In this document: piece by piece, positions 23,552 to 33,605 of the stretch
Layout: each line of letters starts with the position of its first letter
Position numbering within the stretch: the first letter of the stretch is position 1
Assembly (NCBI RefSeq): GCF_913777145.1
Contig: NZ_CAJYPS010000035.1
Coordinates: forward strand, 1-33,605
DNA: 33,605 bases
DNA from: an uncultured Roseateles sp.
GTDB lineage: Bacteria > Pseudomonadota > Gammaproteobacteria > Burkholderiales > Burkholderiaceae_C
Reading direction: 5' to 3'
Position numbers and translations under genes: made by a program
The notes under the pieces: generated by a model
What the model was told of the DNA's origin: nothing
The model's input: the letters and a program-made list of their open reading frames with translations, nothing else
Database searches by the model: none

Positions 23552-23823
23552 GGGCGAAGCATTGCTTTACACCGAGGGGTGTGGGAATGGGTGAGGGCTG
23601 AGGCGGGATCAGCGGCTGCTGAGTCTGGATTCGGGCAGTAGTTCATGGTCGAGGGGGCATTGCTCGACGGCAAGCTCGAAGGTTTGCCCCACCGCCTCGG
23701 CGATGCTTTCTGGCACTCGGTGTTGGCGCTTCCTGCCCAGCACCTGGGCATGCATCGCAATGCCGGAGCATCTGGAGGCGGCCCCGCCCGCCCGCCGTCC
23801 CAAGCAGCCCTAGCCTCGACGAC

Positions 23824-23829
23824 GACAAT
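23824..23829 (+). promoter_or_regulatory. Candidate -10 box placing VF530 transcript start at its ATG
   Basis: GACAAT ends seven bases before the ATG at 23837, so the predicted +1 is 23836 or 23837. No ribosome binding site fits between. The message may be leaderless. Confidence 0.4.
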
Positions 23830-23836
23830 CCCGCCC

Positions 23837-24103
23837 ATGACCGACGTCGCCCCGCCATCACCCCCGCCCGCCCAGCCGCGCAACCCTCTGCACGGCCTGA
23901 CGCTGGAGGCCATCGTGACGGCGCTGCAGGAGGAGTACGGCTGGGAGGGGCTGGACGCGCGCATCCCCTTGCGCTGCTTTGCCTTTGAGCCCAGCGTGAA
24001 GTCCAGCCTGAAGTTCCTGCGCAAGACGCCGTGGGCGCGGGAGAAGGTCGAAGGGCTTTATCTGTTCATGCTGCGGGAGCGCAAGCGCCAGGGAGGCGGC
24101 TGA
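23837..24103 (+). CDS. VF530 (DUF2132) family DNA-binding-like protein
   Basis: This encodes an 88-residue protein. After a Pro-rich start (about 1-17) it reads [24 protein letters not shown], then [36 protein letters not shown]. This is the complete VF530 motif set: [53 protein letters not shown]. The fold is known from structural genomics and has been proposed to bind DNA; cellular role is unknown. The open frame extends further upstream, but the conserved protein begins near the ATG at 23837. A -10 box seven bases before that ATG suggests leaderless expression. It converges on dnaE2, with a hairpin in between. Confidence 0.88.
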   Translation: MTDVAPPSPPPAQPRNPLHGLTLEAIVTALQEEYGWEGLDARIPLRCFAFEPSVKSSLKFLRKTPWAREKVEGLYLFMLRERKRQGGG

Positions 24104-24122
24104 GCGCCGTACCTGCCCGCCA

Positions 24123-24157
24123 GGCCGCGATGTCGTCCGACGCGCGGCCTTTGTCTT
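24123..24157 (+). terminator. Probable terminator after the VF530 gene
   Basis: GGCCGCG (24123-24129) pairs with CGCGGCC (24143-24149), with an inner GTCG/CGAC pairing in the loop, followed by TTTGTCTT. It is placed 20 bp after the VF530 stop in the gap before the convergent dnaE2 stop. Confidence 0.55.
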
Positions 24158-24181
24158 GGTGAGCCCGGGCCGGCCGGCGCC

Positions 24182-27405
<3,224 letters not shown>

Positions 27406-27409
<4 letters not shown>

Positions 27410-28722
27410 GCAAACACCCCATGCAGGAACCAGCTCGACACCGGTGCCGCGGCCGGGTCGGGCAGGCGCTCGTGGTAGAGCCACAGCAGCCCGTGGGTGG
27501 GGCTGCGGTAGACGTAGTAGTCGCGCACCTGCAGGCCGCCGGGCTGCCACCAGCCGCTCTCCAGCCGGTGCGGGCCGCTGAGGCGGGTCAGCGGGCCGGC
27601 GAACAGCGGCTGTTCGCGCGCATCGCAGCGCAGCGGCCGTGGCGGCTCGACCAGCCAGGTCGGCTGCGGGCCGGGCGCGGCGCGCGGCGGCGGGCCCGAG
27701 GGCGGGGCGGGCCAGGCCTGCCAGTGCTGCATGTGGTCCAGCCGGTGGTCTTCGCGCAGCCGGCCCTGGCGCACCGCGGCCGCGCCCAGGCGCACCGACA
27801 GGCGCTCCAGCAGCGCGTTGGTGCTGGTGTGGGCCTGCTCGTCGGCCTCGCCCGGCAGCAGGCCGGCGCTGAGGGTCTGCAGCGGCAGCAGCGTGTCGGC
27901 GCTGAGCGTGATCTCGCCGGCCGGCGCGGCCAGCGTGGTGCGGGCCAGGTGCTCGCCCAGCAGGCGTGTGAGGCGGGCCAGGTCGCGCGTGGTGTCGGCG
28001 GTGGCGAGCGTGAGTTCGCCCTCGCTGGCCACGTCGCGCGCGCGCATCGTGTCGTGCTGCCAGGCCAGGCGCAGCGCGCGCACGCCCGCCTGGCGCGCGG
28101 CCAGGAAGGCACACAGCTGGCGCAGCAGCGTCTCGGCAAAGCCCAGCAGCACGGGGGCGTGCTCCACGCGCCAGGGCAGCTCCAGCCGGGCCTGGAAGCG
28201 CTCGGGCAGGTGCAGCCACACGTGGGCTTCGGGCAGCTCGCCATAGGCCTGGTCCAGCGCGGTCAGCAGCGCCGGGCCGAAGCGCCGGGCCAGCGCGGCG
28301 CGCGGCAGGCGGCGCAGCTCGCCCAGGCGGGTGCAGCCCAGGCGGGCCAGCATCGCGTGATGCGCCTGGGCAGCGCTCAGCGTGTGCAGCGGCAGCGCGT
28401 CCAGCCGCTCGCCGAAGCGGCCCTGCCGTGGTGGTGGGGCGGCGCGGGCCAGCGCCAGCGCGCCCAGCGCGGTGGGCGCCCAGGCGCTGGGCCCCAGTGT
28501 CAGCCCGGCCTGCTGCGCCTGGGCCAGCAGCCGCAGGCGCAGCGCGCGGGCGCCGCGGAACAGCCGCAGGCTGGCCGACAGCTCGGCCACGATGGCCTCC
28601 TCCAGCCGGGCCACGCGCGGCGTGAAACCCAGCGCCAGCCAGCCCAGGGCGTCGAGGTCGCCGTCCGTGGGGTGGGCGTGGCCGGGCTCATCAGGCGTGC
28701 AGCGCAGTGCGAGCCAGCGCAT
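27406..28722 (-). CDS. imuB: ImuB, Y-family polymerase-like mutasome protein
   Basis: This encodes a 438-residue protein with Y-family polymerase architecture but without the catalytic acidic residues: the start is MRWLALRCTPDEPG where true polymerases have a DxDxFF motif. The helix-hairpin-helix region is visible in ARLGCTRLGELRRLPRAALARRFGP. The C-terminal ImuB signature (LLERLSVRLGAAAVRQGRLREDHR...) and the final PAPPSGPPPRAAPGPQPTWLVEPPRPL to WLYHERLPD region are present. ImuB is the hub linking DnaE2, ImuA and the beta sliding clamp. I could not find a clear QLxLF-type clamp motif; the region where it is expected reads LLPLQTLSAGLLPGE. It overlaps imuA by 32 bp and dnaE2 by 4 bp, so translation is coupled. 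Confidence 0.93.
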
Positions 28723-29557
28723 GGGGGCGCTCCTGGGCGGGGAGGGCGGGCAGGGCGGAAACCAGGGCCGGCGTGAAGGCCGGTGTGAGGGCCGGCACCG
28801 GCGGTGCGGTGCGTCCGGTGTCGGGCCGCAGCGGCGCGAGCGCGTCCGGCAGCGCGGGCAGCAGCAGCCAGCCCTCGTGCGCCGGGCCGCGGCGTTTGAG
28901 CAGGTGCACCGCCAGCGCCTCGCCCGCGCCGGGCTGCACGCTCAGGCGCAGCGGCGCGGCCGAGGACTGCCGGGCCGCGGCCGGCGGACGCAGCAGGAAC
29001 AGCGGCGCGTCCGAGCCCAGCGCGCTCACCTGCAGCCGGCGGACCTGCTCCGGCCGGGCCTCGGGCAGCCAGGCCAGCACGGCCACCTGCACCTTGACCG
29101 CCTGCTCGGCCGCCCACAAGGCCTCGGCCGGCGTGGCGGTGGCCACCCAGATCAGCGCGGACGGCGGCAGGCCCAGCGCCTGCAGCCCCGGCAGATGCGG
29201 CGTGTGCGGCGGGTTGACCAGCAGCAGCGGACGTTGCCGAGGCGGGGCCGGGCGGGCGCGCCGACCGCTGGGCGCGGAGGCATCGCCGGTCTGCCACCAG
29301 TGGCGCAGCGTCGGCGCGAGCAGCCGCCACTCCAGCACGCCGGCCTGGGGCGTCAGCAGCTCGACCGCGGCGCGCGTGGGCCAGCCGCCGCCGGGCAGCT
29401 CGGCGTCCAGCGCGGCGAAGCCGCTGGGCCGGGTGGGCTCGGCGCCGCCGCCCAGGCTGCTGCCGCGCCACAGCCGCCCCTGCAGGCGCGGGTCATCCAG
29501 CGCGGCCGGGGGCGCGGGCGGGGCGGAAGCAGCAGTGGCGAGGGCGGACGGCAGCAT
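28691..29557 (-). CDS. imuA: ImuA, RecA-like/SulA-like mutasome protein
   Basis: This encodes a 288-residue protein, first gene of the imuA-imuB-dnaE2 operon. LWRGSSLGGGAEPTRPSGFAALDAELPGGGWPTRAAVELL is the hallmark ImuA start (W-R-G before a Ser/Thr-rich turn, SGxxxLDxxLPGGGWPxGxLxELL). PLLLVNPPHTPHLPGLQALGL and LLRPPAAARQSSAAPLRLSV follow. ImuA is a RecA-fold protein that lacks a proper Walker A and helps load the mutasome. I set the start at the ATG at 29557; the frame stays open for another 30 codons but that extension contains the LexA box, so it must be promoter. No ribosome site is obvious. The C-terminal part has a PALT/PAFT/PALV repeat encoded by 12-nt tandem units. Confidence 0.88.
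   Translation of the reverse strand: MLPSALATAASAPPAPPAALDDPRLQGRLWRGSSLGGGAEPTRPSGFAALDAELPGGGWPTRAAVELLTPQAGVLEWRLLAPTLRHWWQTGDASAPSGRRARPAPPRQRPLLLVNPPHTPHLPGLQALGLPPSALIWVATATPAEALWAAEQAVKVQVAVLAWLPEARPEQVRRLQVSALGSDAPLFLLRPPAAARQSSAAPLRLSVQPGAGEALAVHLLKRRGPAHEGWLLLPALPDALAPLRPDTGRTAPPVPALTPAFTPALVSALPALPAQERPHALARTALHA
28767..28802 (-). repeat. 12-nt tandem repeat inside imuA
   Basis: Three consecutive units, GCCGGCGTGAAG, GCCGGTGTGAGG and GCCGGCACCGGC, in frame near the 3' end of imuA. They give PxxT-type tetrapeptides (PALT, PAFT and neighbours) on the coding strand. The unit is degenerate. Confidence 0.55.
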
Positions 29558-29607
29558 GGCCGGGCGGGGTGTGCGATTCGAAACGGGGCACGAATGAAAC
29601 CACACAA

Positions 29608-29623
29608 CTGTATAAATATCCAG
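29608..29623 (-). promoter_or_regulatory. LexA (SOS) box of the imuA-imuB-dnaE2 operon
   Basis: CTGTATAAATATCCAG matches the CTG-N10-CAG LexA consensus with an AT-rich centre, and the flanking bases (AACTG...CAGTA) also fit TACTG-N10-CAGTA. It is 50 bp upstream of the imuA ATG. The AT core may also contain the -10. LexA would repress the cassette until DNA damage. The divergent DUF1801 gene starts 113 bp on the other side. Confidence 0.9.
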
Positions 29624-29736
29624 TATCCCGATGCCGCGCTCGGGCATGTCGCCGCCGGGTGCGTTCGGGTGCGTCCGGGTGGGGTGGCCTGCCGCGGCAT
29701 GACACCATCGAGGCTCCGTCTGCCCATGCCGCCGCC

Positions 29737-30126
29737 ATGACGACCCCGGATGCCGCCACGCTGATTTCCGCCCGCATCGCCGAACTGGGCGACTGGCGCG
29801 GCGCCTGCCTGGCCCGGGTGCGGGCGCTGGTGCACGAGGCCGTGCCCGAGGTGGTGGAGGAATGGAAGTGGCGCGGTACGCCGGTGTGGAGCTGTGACGG
29901 TCTGCTGTGCACCGGCGAGAGCTACCAGCGGGTGGTCAAGCTGACCTTTGCGCAGGGCGCAGCATTGCCCGATCCGGCGCGGTTGTTCAATGCCAGTCTG
30001 GACGGCCGGGTGCGCCGCGCCATCGACCTGCACGAGGGCGACACGCTGGACGAGGCCGCGTTCCAGGCGCTGTTGCGGGCGGCCGTGGCATTCAACCGCG
30101 CCCGGCCGGCGCGGCGGTCGCGCTGA
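29737..30126 (+). CDS. DUF1801 family protein
   Basis: This encodes a 129-residue protein. LISARIAELGDWRGACLARVRALVHEAVPEVVEEWKWRGTPVWSCDG is the usual DUF1801 (YdhG-like) core: a helical start, then VPE-x-x-E-x-x-K-W and an aromatic strand. It continues with LLCTGESYQRVVKLTFAQGAAL, PDPARLFNASLDGRVRRAIDLHEGD and LLRAAVAFN. These are small cytoplasmic proteins of the SRPBCC-unrelated YdhG/YyaI type without a proven biochemical role. The ATG at 29737 is the only start that leaves out the imuA promoter. It diverges from imuA, so LexA could affect it too (inference). Its stop codon lies in one arm of a hairpin shared with srkA. Confidence 0.82.
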   Translation: MTTPDAATLISARIAELGDWRGACLARVRALVHEAVPEVVEEWKWRGTPVWSCDGLLCTGESYQRVVKLTFAQGAALPDPARLFNASLDGRVRRAIDLHEGDTLDEAAFQALLRAAVAFNRARPARRSR

Positions 30127-30142
30127 GCGGCTGGCCGCTCAG
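30123..30142. terminator. Palindrome containing both stop codons of convergent genes
   Basis: CTGAGCGG (30123-30130) and CCGCTCAG (30135-30142) form a perfect 8-bp stem with a CTGG loop. The left arm contains the TGA of the DUF1801 gene and the right arm the TGA of srkA on the other strand. Both mRNAs would end in the same hairpin. Confidence 0.55.
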
Positions 30143-31182
30143 GCGAAGCCGTCGCCGTCGAAATTCACTTCATCGTCGGGACGGACCAGCGCCTGCAGCG
30201 GGTCCCGCGGCTGCATGGCGTCCAACTGCTCGCGCAGCTTGGCCACCTGGTCCAGCCAGTAGTTGGGCGTGCCGAACCACGGGAAGGCCAGCGGGAAGGC
30301 CGGGTCGCCCCAGCGGCGCGCCAGCCAGGCGCTGTGGTGGATCATGCGCAGCGTGCGCAGCGGTTCGATGAGGCGCAGCTCGCGGTCGTCGAACTCGGCG
30401 ATCTGCTCGTAGCCGTCCAGCACCGCGTTCAGCAGCTGGCGGGCGGCGTCCGGCTCGCCGGGCAGCAGCATCCACAGGTCCTGCACCGCGGGGCCCATGA
30501 CCGCGTCGTCCAGATCCACGAAGTGCGGACCGCGGTCGGGCGTCCACAGGATGTTGCCGGGGTGGCAGTCGCCATGCAGACGGGTGAGCTGCAGGTCGGG
30601 CTGGGCGTCGAACGCCGCCTGGATGGCGGCGATGCAGCGCCGGGCCGCGTCGTCCCACTGCGGCGCGATCTCGGGCGGCAGCGCGTCGTGGTCCATCAGC
30701 CAGTCGCGCGCGGCCTGGGCCGGTGCGGCGCTGGCCCAGTGCAGGCGTGCGGCAAAGGGCCGCTGGCGGCCGACCGCGTGCAGCCGCGCCAGCAGCCGGC
30801 CTATCCAGCGCAGCACCTCGGGGTCTTCCAGCTCCGGCCCGCGCCCGCCCTGGCGCGGCGTGACGGCCAGGCGCTGGCCCTGGAAATGGAACAGCGTGCT
30901 GCCGTTCTCCAGCGTCCAGGGCGCGGCCACCGGCACCTCGGCCGCGGCCAGTTCGGCGGCGAAGGCGTGCTCCTCCAGGATCTGCGCGTCGCTCCAGCGC
31001 CCCGGCCGGTAGAACTTGGCCACTGCCACGCGGCCATCCTCCAGGTGGGCCTGCAGCACGCGGTTCTCGAAGGAATTGAGCTGCAGCAGGCGGCCGTCGG
31101 CGCGCAGGCCGGCGGCGTCCAGCGCATCGAGCATGAATTCCGGCGTCAGGTCGCCGAAGCTGAGGTCAGGGGTGGCTTGCAT
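30139..31182 (-). CDS. srkA: Stress response serine/threonine kinase SrkA (YihE)
   Basis: This encodes a 347-residue choline-kinase-fold protein kinase. LQLNSFENRVLQAHLEDGRVAVAKFYRPGRW has the glycine-poor loop and ATP-binding Lys56 of SrkA. LHGDCHPGNILW (Asp205, Asn210) is the catalytic loop and FVDLDDAVMGPAVQDLWML (Asp223) binds magnesium. IHHSAWLARRWGDPAFPLAFPWF is the family's C-terminal signature. In E. coli SrkA counters envelope and oxidative stress-linked cell death, downstream of Cpx. In many genomes it neighbours dsbA, which is absent here. It follows the DUF2726 gene by 27 bp on the same strand, probably as an operon. Confidence 0.94.
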   Translation of the reverse strand: MQATPDLSFGDLTPEFMLDALDAAGLRADGRLLQLNSFENRVLQAHLEDGRVAVAKFYRPGRWSDAQILEEHAFAAELAAAEVPVAAPWTLENGSTLFHFQGQRLAVTPRQGGRGPELEDPEVLRWIGRLLARLHAVGRQRPFAARLHWASAAPAQAARDWLMDHDALPPEIAPQWDDAARRCIAAIQAAFDAQPDLQLTRLHGDCHPGNILWTPDRGPHFVDLDDAVMGPAVQDLWMLLPGEPDAARQLLNAVLDGYEQIAEFDDRELRLIEPLRTLRMIHHSAWLARRWGDPAFPLAFPWFGTPNYWLDQVAKLREQLDAMQPRDPLQALVRPDDEVNFDGDGFA

Positions 31183-31209
31183 GCCGCGAGTGTCGCGGCA
31201 ATGCGGGGC

Positions 31210-32091
31210 TCAGCGGCGCGGGCGGTGGCTGGCGTAGCGCGGCGCGTCCACGACCACGCCCACGATGTCGTCCATGGCCTCGTCGTCCACGGATTCGTCC
31301 AGCACCGGCAGCGAGCGGGTGGGGGCGTAGCGCGGGCCCTCGGCGCCGCGGGGCTCGGGCCCGCGGGGCTGGCGCGCCGCGGCGGCGCTGCGGCGGCGGA
31401 ACTCGGGCGTGTCGTCGAACACCGGGCTGCTGCTGCGGGGCGCGGGCGCCGGGGCCGGCTCCTGCGCAAACAGGCCGGAGTCGCGCCACAGCGGCAGCGG
31501 CTGCGAGAACTGGCCCCAGTCGCTGTTGAGATCGTCATCGCCGCCCATGGGGCGGCGCCGGCTGGGCGGCGTGACCGCCGGCGCCGGTTGCGGGCCGCGC
31601 GATTGCACGCTCTGCGGCACCAGCAGCTGCAGTTCGGCGACGCTGGGCAGGTGGTCCATGCCGCAGCGCAGGTAGCGTACCCGGCAGGCGCTCAGCACGG
31701 CCTGCTTGATCTCCAGGCTGCGGGCGGTCACACCGCGCTCGCCGTCCAGGTCGATGGCGGCCAGCACCCGGCCGTTGGGGCTGCAGATCGCGAAGGTCAC
31801 GTGGGAGGAGCCCAGCAGCTCGAACCAGTAGCGCACCTCGCGCGCCTCGGTGGGCTGGCAGAAGCGCACCAGTGGCAGCTTGGACAGCACGACATGGTGG
31901 GGCAGGGCCTCGCGCAGCAGCCGGAACACCTGACGCTCGTCGCTGCTGAACACCGGCCGGGCGGTCAGTGCCCACTCCGCGGGCAGGCCCTTGCTGGGCT
32001 GGGCCGGGCGACGCAGGGCCCAGATCAGGCCCAGGGCCAGACCCAGCACACAAACGGCCAGCGCAGCAATCCAGTAGGTGGCGTACGGCAT
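31210..32091 (-). CDS. DUF2726 domain membrane protein
   Basis: This encodes a 293-residue protein. An N-terminal membrane helix (MPYATYWIAALAVCVLGLALGLIWAL) is followed by a DUF2726-like domain (about 40-170): LTARPVFSSDERQVFRLLREAL, VLSKLPLVRFCQ, FAICSPNGRVLAAIDLDGE and IKQAVLSACRVRYLRC. DUF2726 is distantly related to nuclease-like topoisomerase-associated domains; function is unknown. The C-terminal 110 residues are Pro/Arg/Ser-rich and probably disordered. The start at 32091 has AAGGAC four to five bases upstream; an upstream in-frame ATG at 32145 was rejected because it precedes a likely TACATT -10 box (32149-32144, minus strand). It is followed by srkA. Confidence 0.75.
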   Translation of the reverse strand: MPYATYWIAALAVCVLGLALGLIWALRRPAQPSKGLPAEWALTARPVFSSDERQVFRLLREALPHHVVLSKLPLVRFCQPTEAREVRYWFELLGSSHVTFAICSPNGRVLAAIDLDGERGVTARSLEIKQAVLSACRVRYLRCGMDHLPSVAELQLLVPQSVQSRGPQPAPAVTPPSRRRPMGGDDDLNSDWGQFSQPLPLWRDSGLFAQEPAPAPAPRSSSPVFDDTPEFRRRSAAAARQPRGPEPRGAEGPRYAPTRSLPVLDESVDDEAMDDIVGVVVDAPRYASHRPRR

Positions 32092-32228
32092 GTCCTTGCC
32101 CAAGTCGGCGGTGTCGCCGAACCTCTCGGCGCAATGGACGGGCAATGTAGCGCAAGGCCTGTGGCGGGCGCCTGCTCGCTAGCCCGCATTCCCTCCGATC
32201 AAGGGGGCAGCCGGCCGGCGAGCGTGAC

Positions 32229-33050
32229 TTATTCCTTGGCCGTGCGCCCGCCGCCGTCGAAACGGGACTTGATTTCCGCCACACCGTCGACGATCTGGCC
32301 CAGCACCCGCGCGTGGCGCTTGAACTGGAAGTCGATCTCGCCGAGGTGGCGCTCCAGCACCTGCTCGACCTGAGAGCCCACGGTCTCGGGCGGCAGTCTC
32401 AGCCAGGCCTCGGATTCGCTGCCGTCACGCTCCACGGTGGCACCGGCCGCGCAGGCGATGGCCAGCATGGGGCGGTTTTCGCTGAGCGCGTGGATGAACA
32501 TGGTGTCCACGCCGCGGTTGCGCGCATGCAGCGCGGCGGCGTCGAAGAGGCGCCGGCCCAGGCCACGGCCGCGCGCGCTGGGCAGCACGGACACGCCGAA
32601 CTCGGCCATCGCGTCGCGGCTGCCGCGCGCCGGGATGGCCTCGTAGGCCAGGTGGGCCAGCGCCACCAGCTGCAGGCGGCGGTTGAATACGCCCAGCACC
32701 TCGTCGCGCTCGAAGCTGATGCCCTGGGCGTAGGCGCGGATCTGCTCGTCCGCGGCCGGGTAGCCGAAGCGCAGGTAGCGGTCGCGCGGCGACAGCGCCA
32801 GCAGGTGGTCCACGATGCGCTGGCGGTGGCGGCGGCCCAGCGAGCGTATCGGCACCCATTGCGCCAGCCGCTTGAGCTGGGCCCGCGCGCCGGTTTCGGC
32901 CGGGGGGATGCCGGGGGCGGCGTCGGCCACCGCGGCGGCGGGTGGCGCGGGCGGTCCGTCCGGGTCGGGCCCGAAGCCGGCCAGTTCATGCCAGTCCTGC
33001 GCGGCGTCGGCGGGCGGCGGGGCGGGACGGTCGGTCTTGCGATCGGGCAT
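32229..33050 (-). CDS. GNAT family N-acetyltransferase
   Basis: This encodes a 273-residue protein. The first about 55 residues are Pro/Ala-rich and probably disordered. The acetyltransferase core follows: PIRSLGRRHRQRIVDHLLAL, SPRDRYLRFGYPA, AMAEFGVSVLPSARGRGLGRRLF (acetyl-CoA pyrophosphate loop R-G-R-G-L-G) and MFIHALSENRPMLAIACAAGATVERDGSES. The SPxxRYLRFG motif marks a group that often occurs as a stand-alone protein or as the C-terminal domain of acyl-CoA synthetase-like lysine acetyltransferases. The target (protein lysine or small molecule) is unknown. It ends with GGGRTAKE. It diverges from rplM, and 186 bp lie between. Confidence 0.85.
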   Translation of the reverse strand: MPDRKTDRPAPPPADAAQDWHELAGFGPDPDGPPAPPAAAVADAAPGIPPAETGARAQLKRLAQWVPIRSLGRRHRQRIVDHLLALSPRDRYLRFGYPAADEQIRAYAQGISFERDEVLGVFNRRLQLVALAHLAYEAIPARGSRDAMAEFGVSVLPSARGRGLGRRLFDAAALHARNRGVDTMFIHALSENRPMLAIACAAGATVERDGSESEAWLRLPPETVGSQVEQVLERHLGEIDFQFKRHARVLGQIVDGVAEIKSRFDGGGRTAKE

Positions 33051-33080
33051 GACGGGGGCTATCCAGAAAGGCGCCTAGGC

Positions 33081-33089
33081 TGATACACT
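33081..33089 (+). promoter_or_regulatory. Extended -10 promoter of rplM
   Basis: TGATACACT has a TGn extension followed by TACACT, then CGCGGGC as discriminator. The predicted start is near 33096, giving a leader of about 140 nt before rplM. No good -35 is seen, as expected for an extended -10 promoter. Confidence 0.55.
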
Positions 33090-33095
33090 CGCGGG

Positions 33096-33236
33096 CTTTT
33101 CCGTCATTGGCTGCGGAAAAGAACGCCTGCCGAGAGGTTGCACACCAGATGCAGCACCGAGGTCAGCGAGCATTTTCAGCCATTCCACTGCCGGCGCAGC
33201 GCTTCTTTGCGGCGTCGGCTTGATTGAAAGCAACTC
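33096..33236 (+). ncRNA. Structured 5' leader of rplM (candidate ribosomal-protein leader)
   Basis: The predicted transcript begins with CTTTTCCG (33096-33103), pairing perfectly with CGGAAAAG (33114-33121) around a 10-nt loop. Near the end, GCCGGCGCAGC-like and GCGGCGTCGGC-like arms (about 33190-33222) form an imperfect second hairpin just before the start region. A long structured leader before an L13-S9 operon suggests autoregulation by a ribosomal protein; no named leader family can be assigned from this sequence alone. Confidence 0.35.
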
Positions 33237-33605
33237 ATGAAGACCTTCAGCGCCAAGCCGGCCGAGGTGACGCACGAGTGGTTTGTGATTGACGCCACCG
33301 ACAAGGTGCTCGGACGTGTTGCCAGCGAAGTGGCACTCCGTTTGCGCGGCAAGCACAAGGCCATTTACACGCCTCACGTGGATACCGGTGATTTCATCGT
33401 CATCGTCAACGCCGACAAGCTCCGTGTGACCGGCAACAAGGCCACCGACAAGGTGTACTACCGTCACAGCGGCTTCCCCGGCGGCATCTACGCCACGAAG
33501 TTCAAGGACATGCAAGCCAAGCACCCCGGCCGCGCGCTGGAGAAGGCCGTCAAGGGCATGCTGCCCAAGGGCCCGCTGGGTTACGCCATGGTCAAGAAGC
33601 TGAAG
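33237..33605 (+). CDS. rplM: 50S ribosomal protein L13 (partial)
   Basis: The first 123 codons of ribosomal protein uL13 are present; about 19 residues should lie past the window edge. [81 protein letters not shown] and [18 protein letters not shown] match L13 closely. It binds 23S rRNA early in large-subunit assembly. rpsI normally follows in the same operon. Codon use is less GC-extreme than in neighbours, as usual for a highly expressed gene. The start is preceded by GAAAGCA. Confidence 0.97.
   Translation, partial: MKTFSAKPAEVTHEWFVIDATDKVLGRVASEVALRLRGKHKAIYTPHVDTGDFIVIVNADKLRVTGNKATDKVYYRHSGFPGGIYATKFKDMQAKHPGRALEKAVKGMLPKGPLGYAMVKKLK

Larger units (their letters stand above)
23447..23836. 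other. 390-bp gap between msrP and VF530 genes
   Basis: The left half holds the msrP control region described separately, and a small hairpin ACACC-GAGG-GGTGT (23569-23582). From about 23600 to 23820 there are short open frames on both strands, but none has a convincing start, ribosome site or recognisable protein. The composition is slightly less GC-rich than flanking genes. A worn-out gene fragment is possible; I see no intact gene. Confidence 0.5.

Noticed and set aside
23609..23803. Short minus-strand frame that looks slightly protein-like ([20 protein letters not shown])
   Set aside because: No family recognised, no ribosome site, and it is interrupted on both sides; at most a fragment, so not called as a gene or insertion-sequence remnant.

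Overview
The window is a very GC-rich bacterial chromosome segment. Gene content and protein sequences point to a betaproteobacterium of the order Burkholderiales (Comamonadaceae/Sphaerotilaceae-like): an imuA-imuB-dnaE2 mutagenesis cassette under a LexA box, msrP-msrQ, ttcA beside a dihydroneopterin aldolase domain, YecA-type UPF0149 and VF530 proteins, and recurrent GACAAT/GATAAT -10 boxes followed by a CGCGG-type discriminator. It looks like core chromosome with housekeeping and stress genes. There is no prophage, CRISPR array, rRNA, tRNA or complete insertion sequence that I can see.

Layout. 1-0.95 kb: tail of an enoyl-CoA hydratase, then two small stress-type proteins (DUF1328 and CsbD) diverging from a 292 bp control region. 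1.0-6.7 kb: SGNH hydrolase and MFS transporter (ATGA overlap), a PAS chemoreceptor, DctA with a clear intrinsic terminator, and a YciA-like thioesterase. 6.75-9.8 kb: an ATM1/HMT1-type ABC exporter and three small conserved proteins. 9.9-14.1 kb: a REP-associated-transposase-like protein whose HUH histidines are replaced, a class A penicillin-binding protein and an AraC-type regulator. 14.2-17.3 kb: a lipoprotein, a phytanoyl-CoA dioxygenase-like enzyme, a membrane-anchored BON-domain protein and an unknown protein. 17.4-23.5 kb (all minus strand): glmU, a DUF4136 lipoprotein, ttcA, an unusual flavin oxidoreductase-dihydroneopterin aldolase fusion, msrQ and msrP. 23.8-29.6 kb: VF530 protein, dnaE2, imuB and imuA. 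29.7-33.6 kb: DUF1801 protein, SrkA-type kinase, DUF2726 protein, GNAT acetyltransferase, and the start of rplM with its leader.

How it fits together. Several genes concern stress and damage: imuABC for SOS mutagenesis, MsrPQ for periplasmic methionine-sulfoxide repair, an SrkA-type kinase, and CsbD, DUF1328 and BON proteins. The last three share an upstream motif, CGGCC(T/C)(G/C)(TT)GTCCTAC, in coding orientation about 90-130 bp before each start, which suggests a common regulator. The most unusual protein is the single-polypeptide fusion of a thioredoxin-reductase-like flavoprotein with a dihydroneopterin aldolase that appears catalytically intact. Other observations are the HUH-less transposase relative, in-frame tandem repeats in dnaE2 and imuA, a terminator-like hairpin between msrP and msrQ, and hairpins built over the stop codons of convergent genes.
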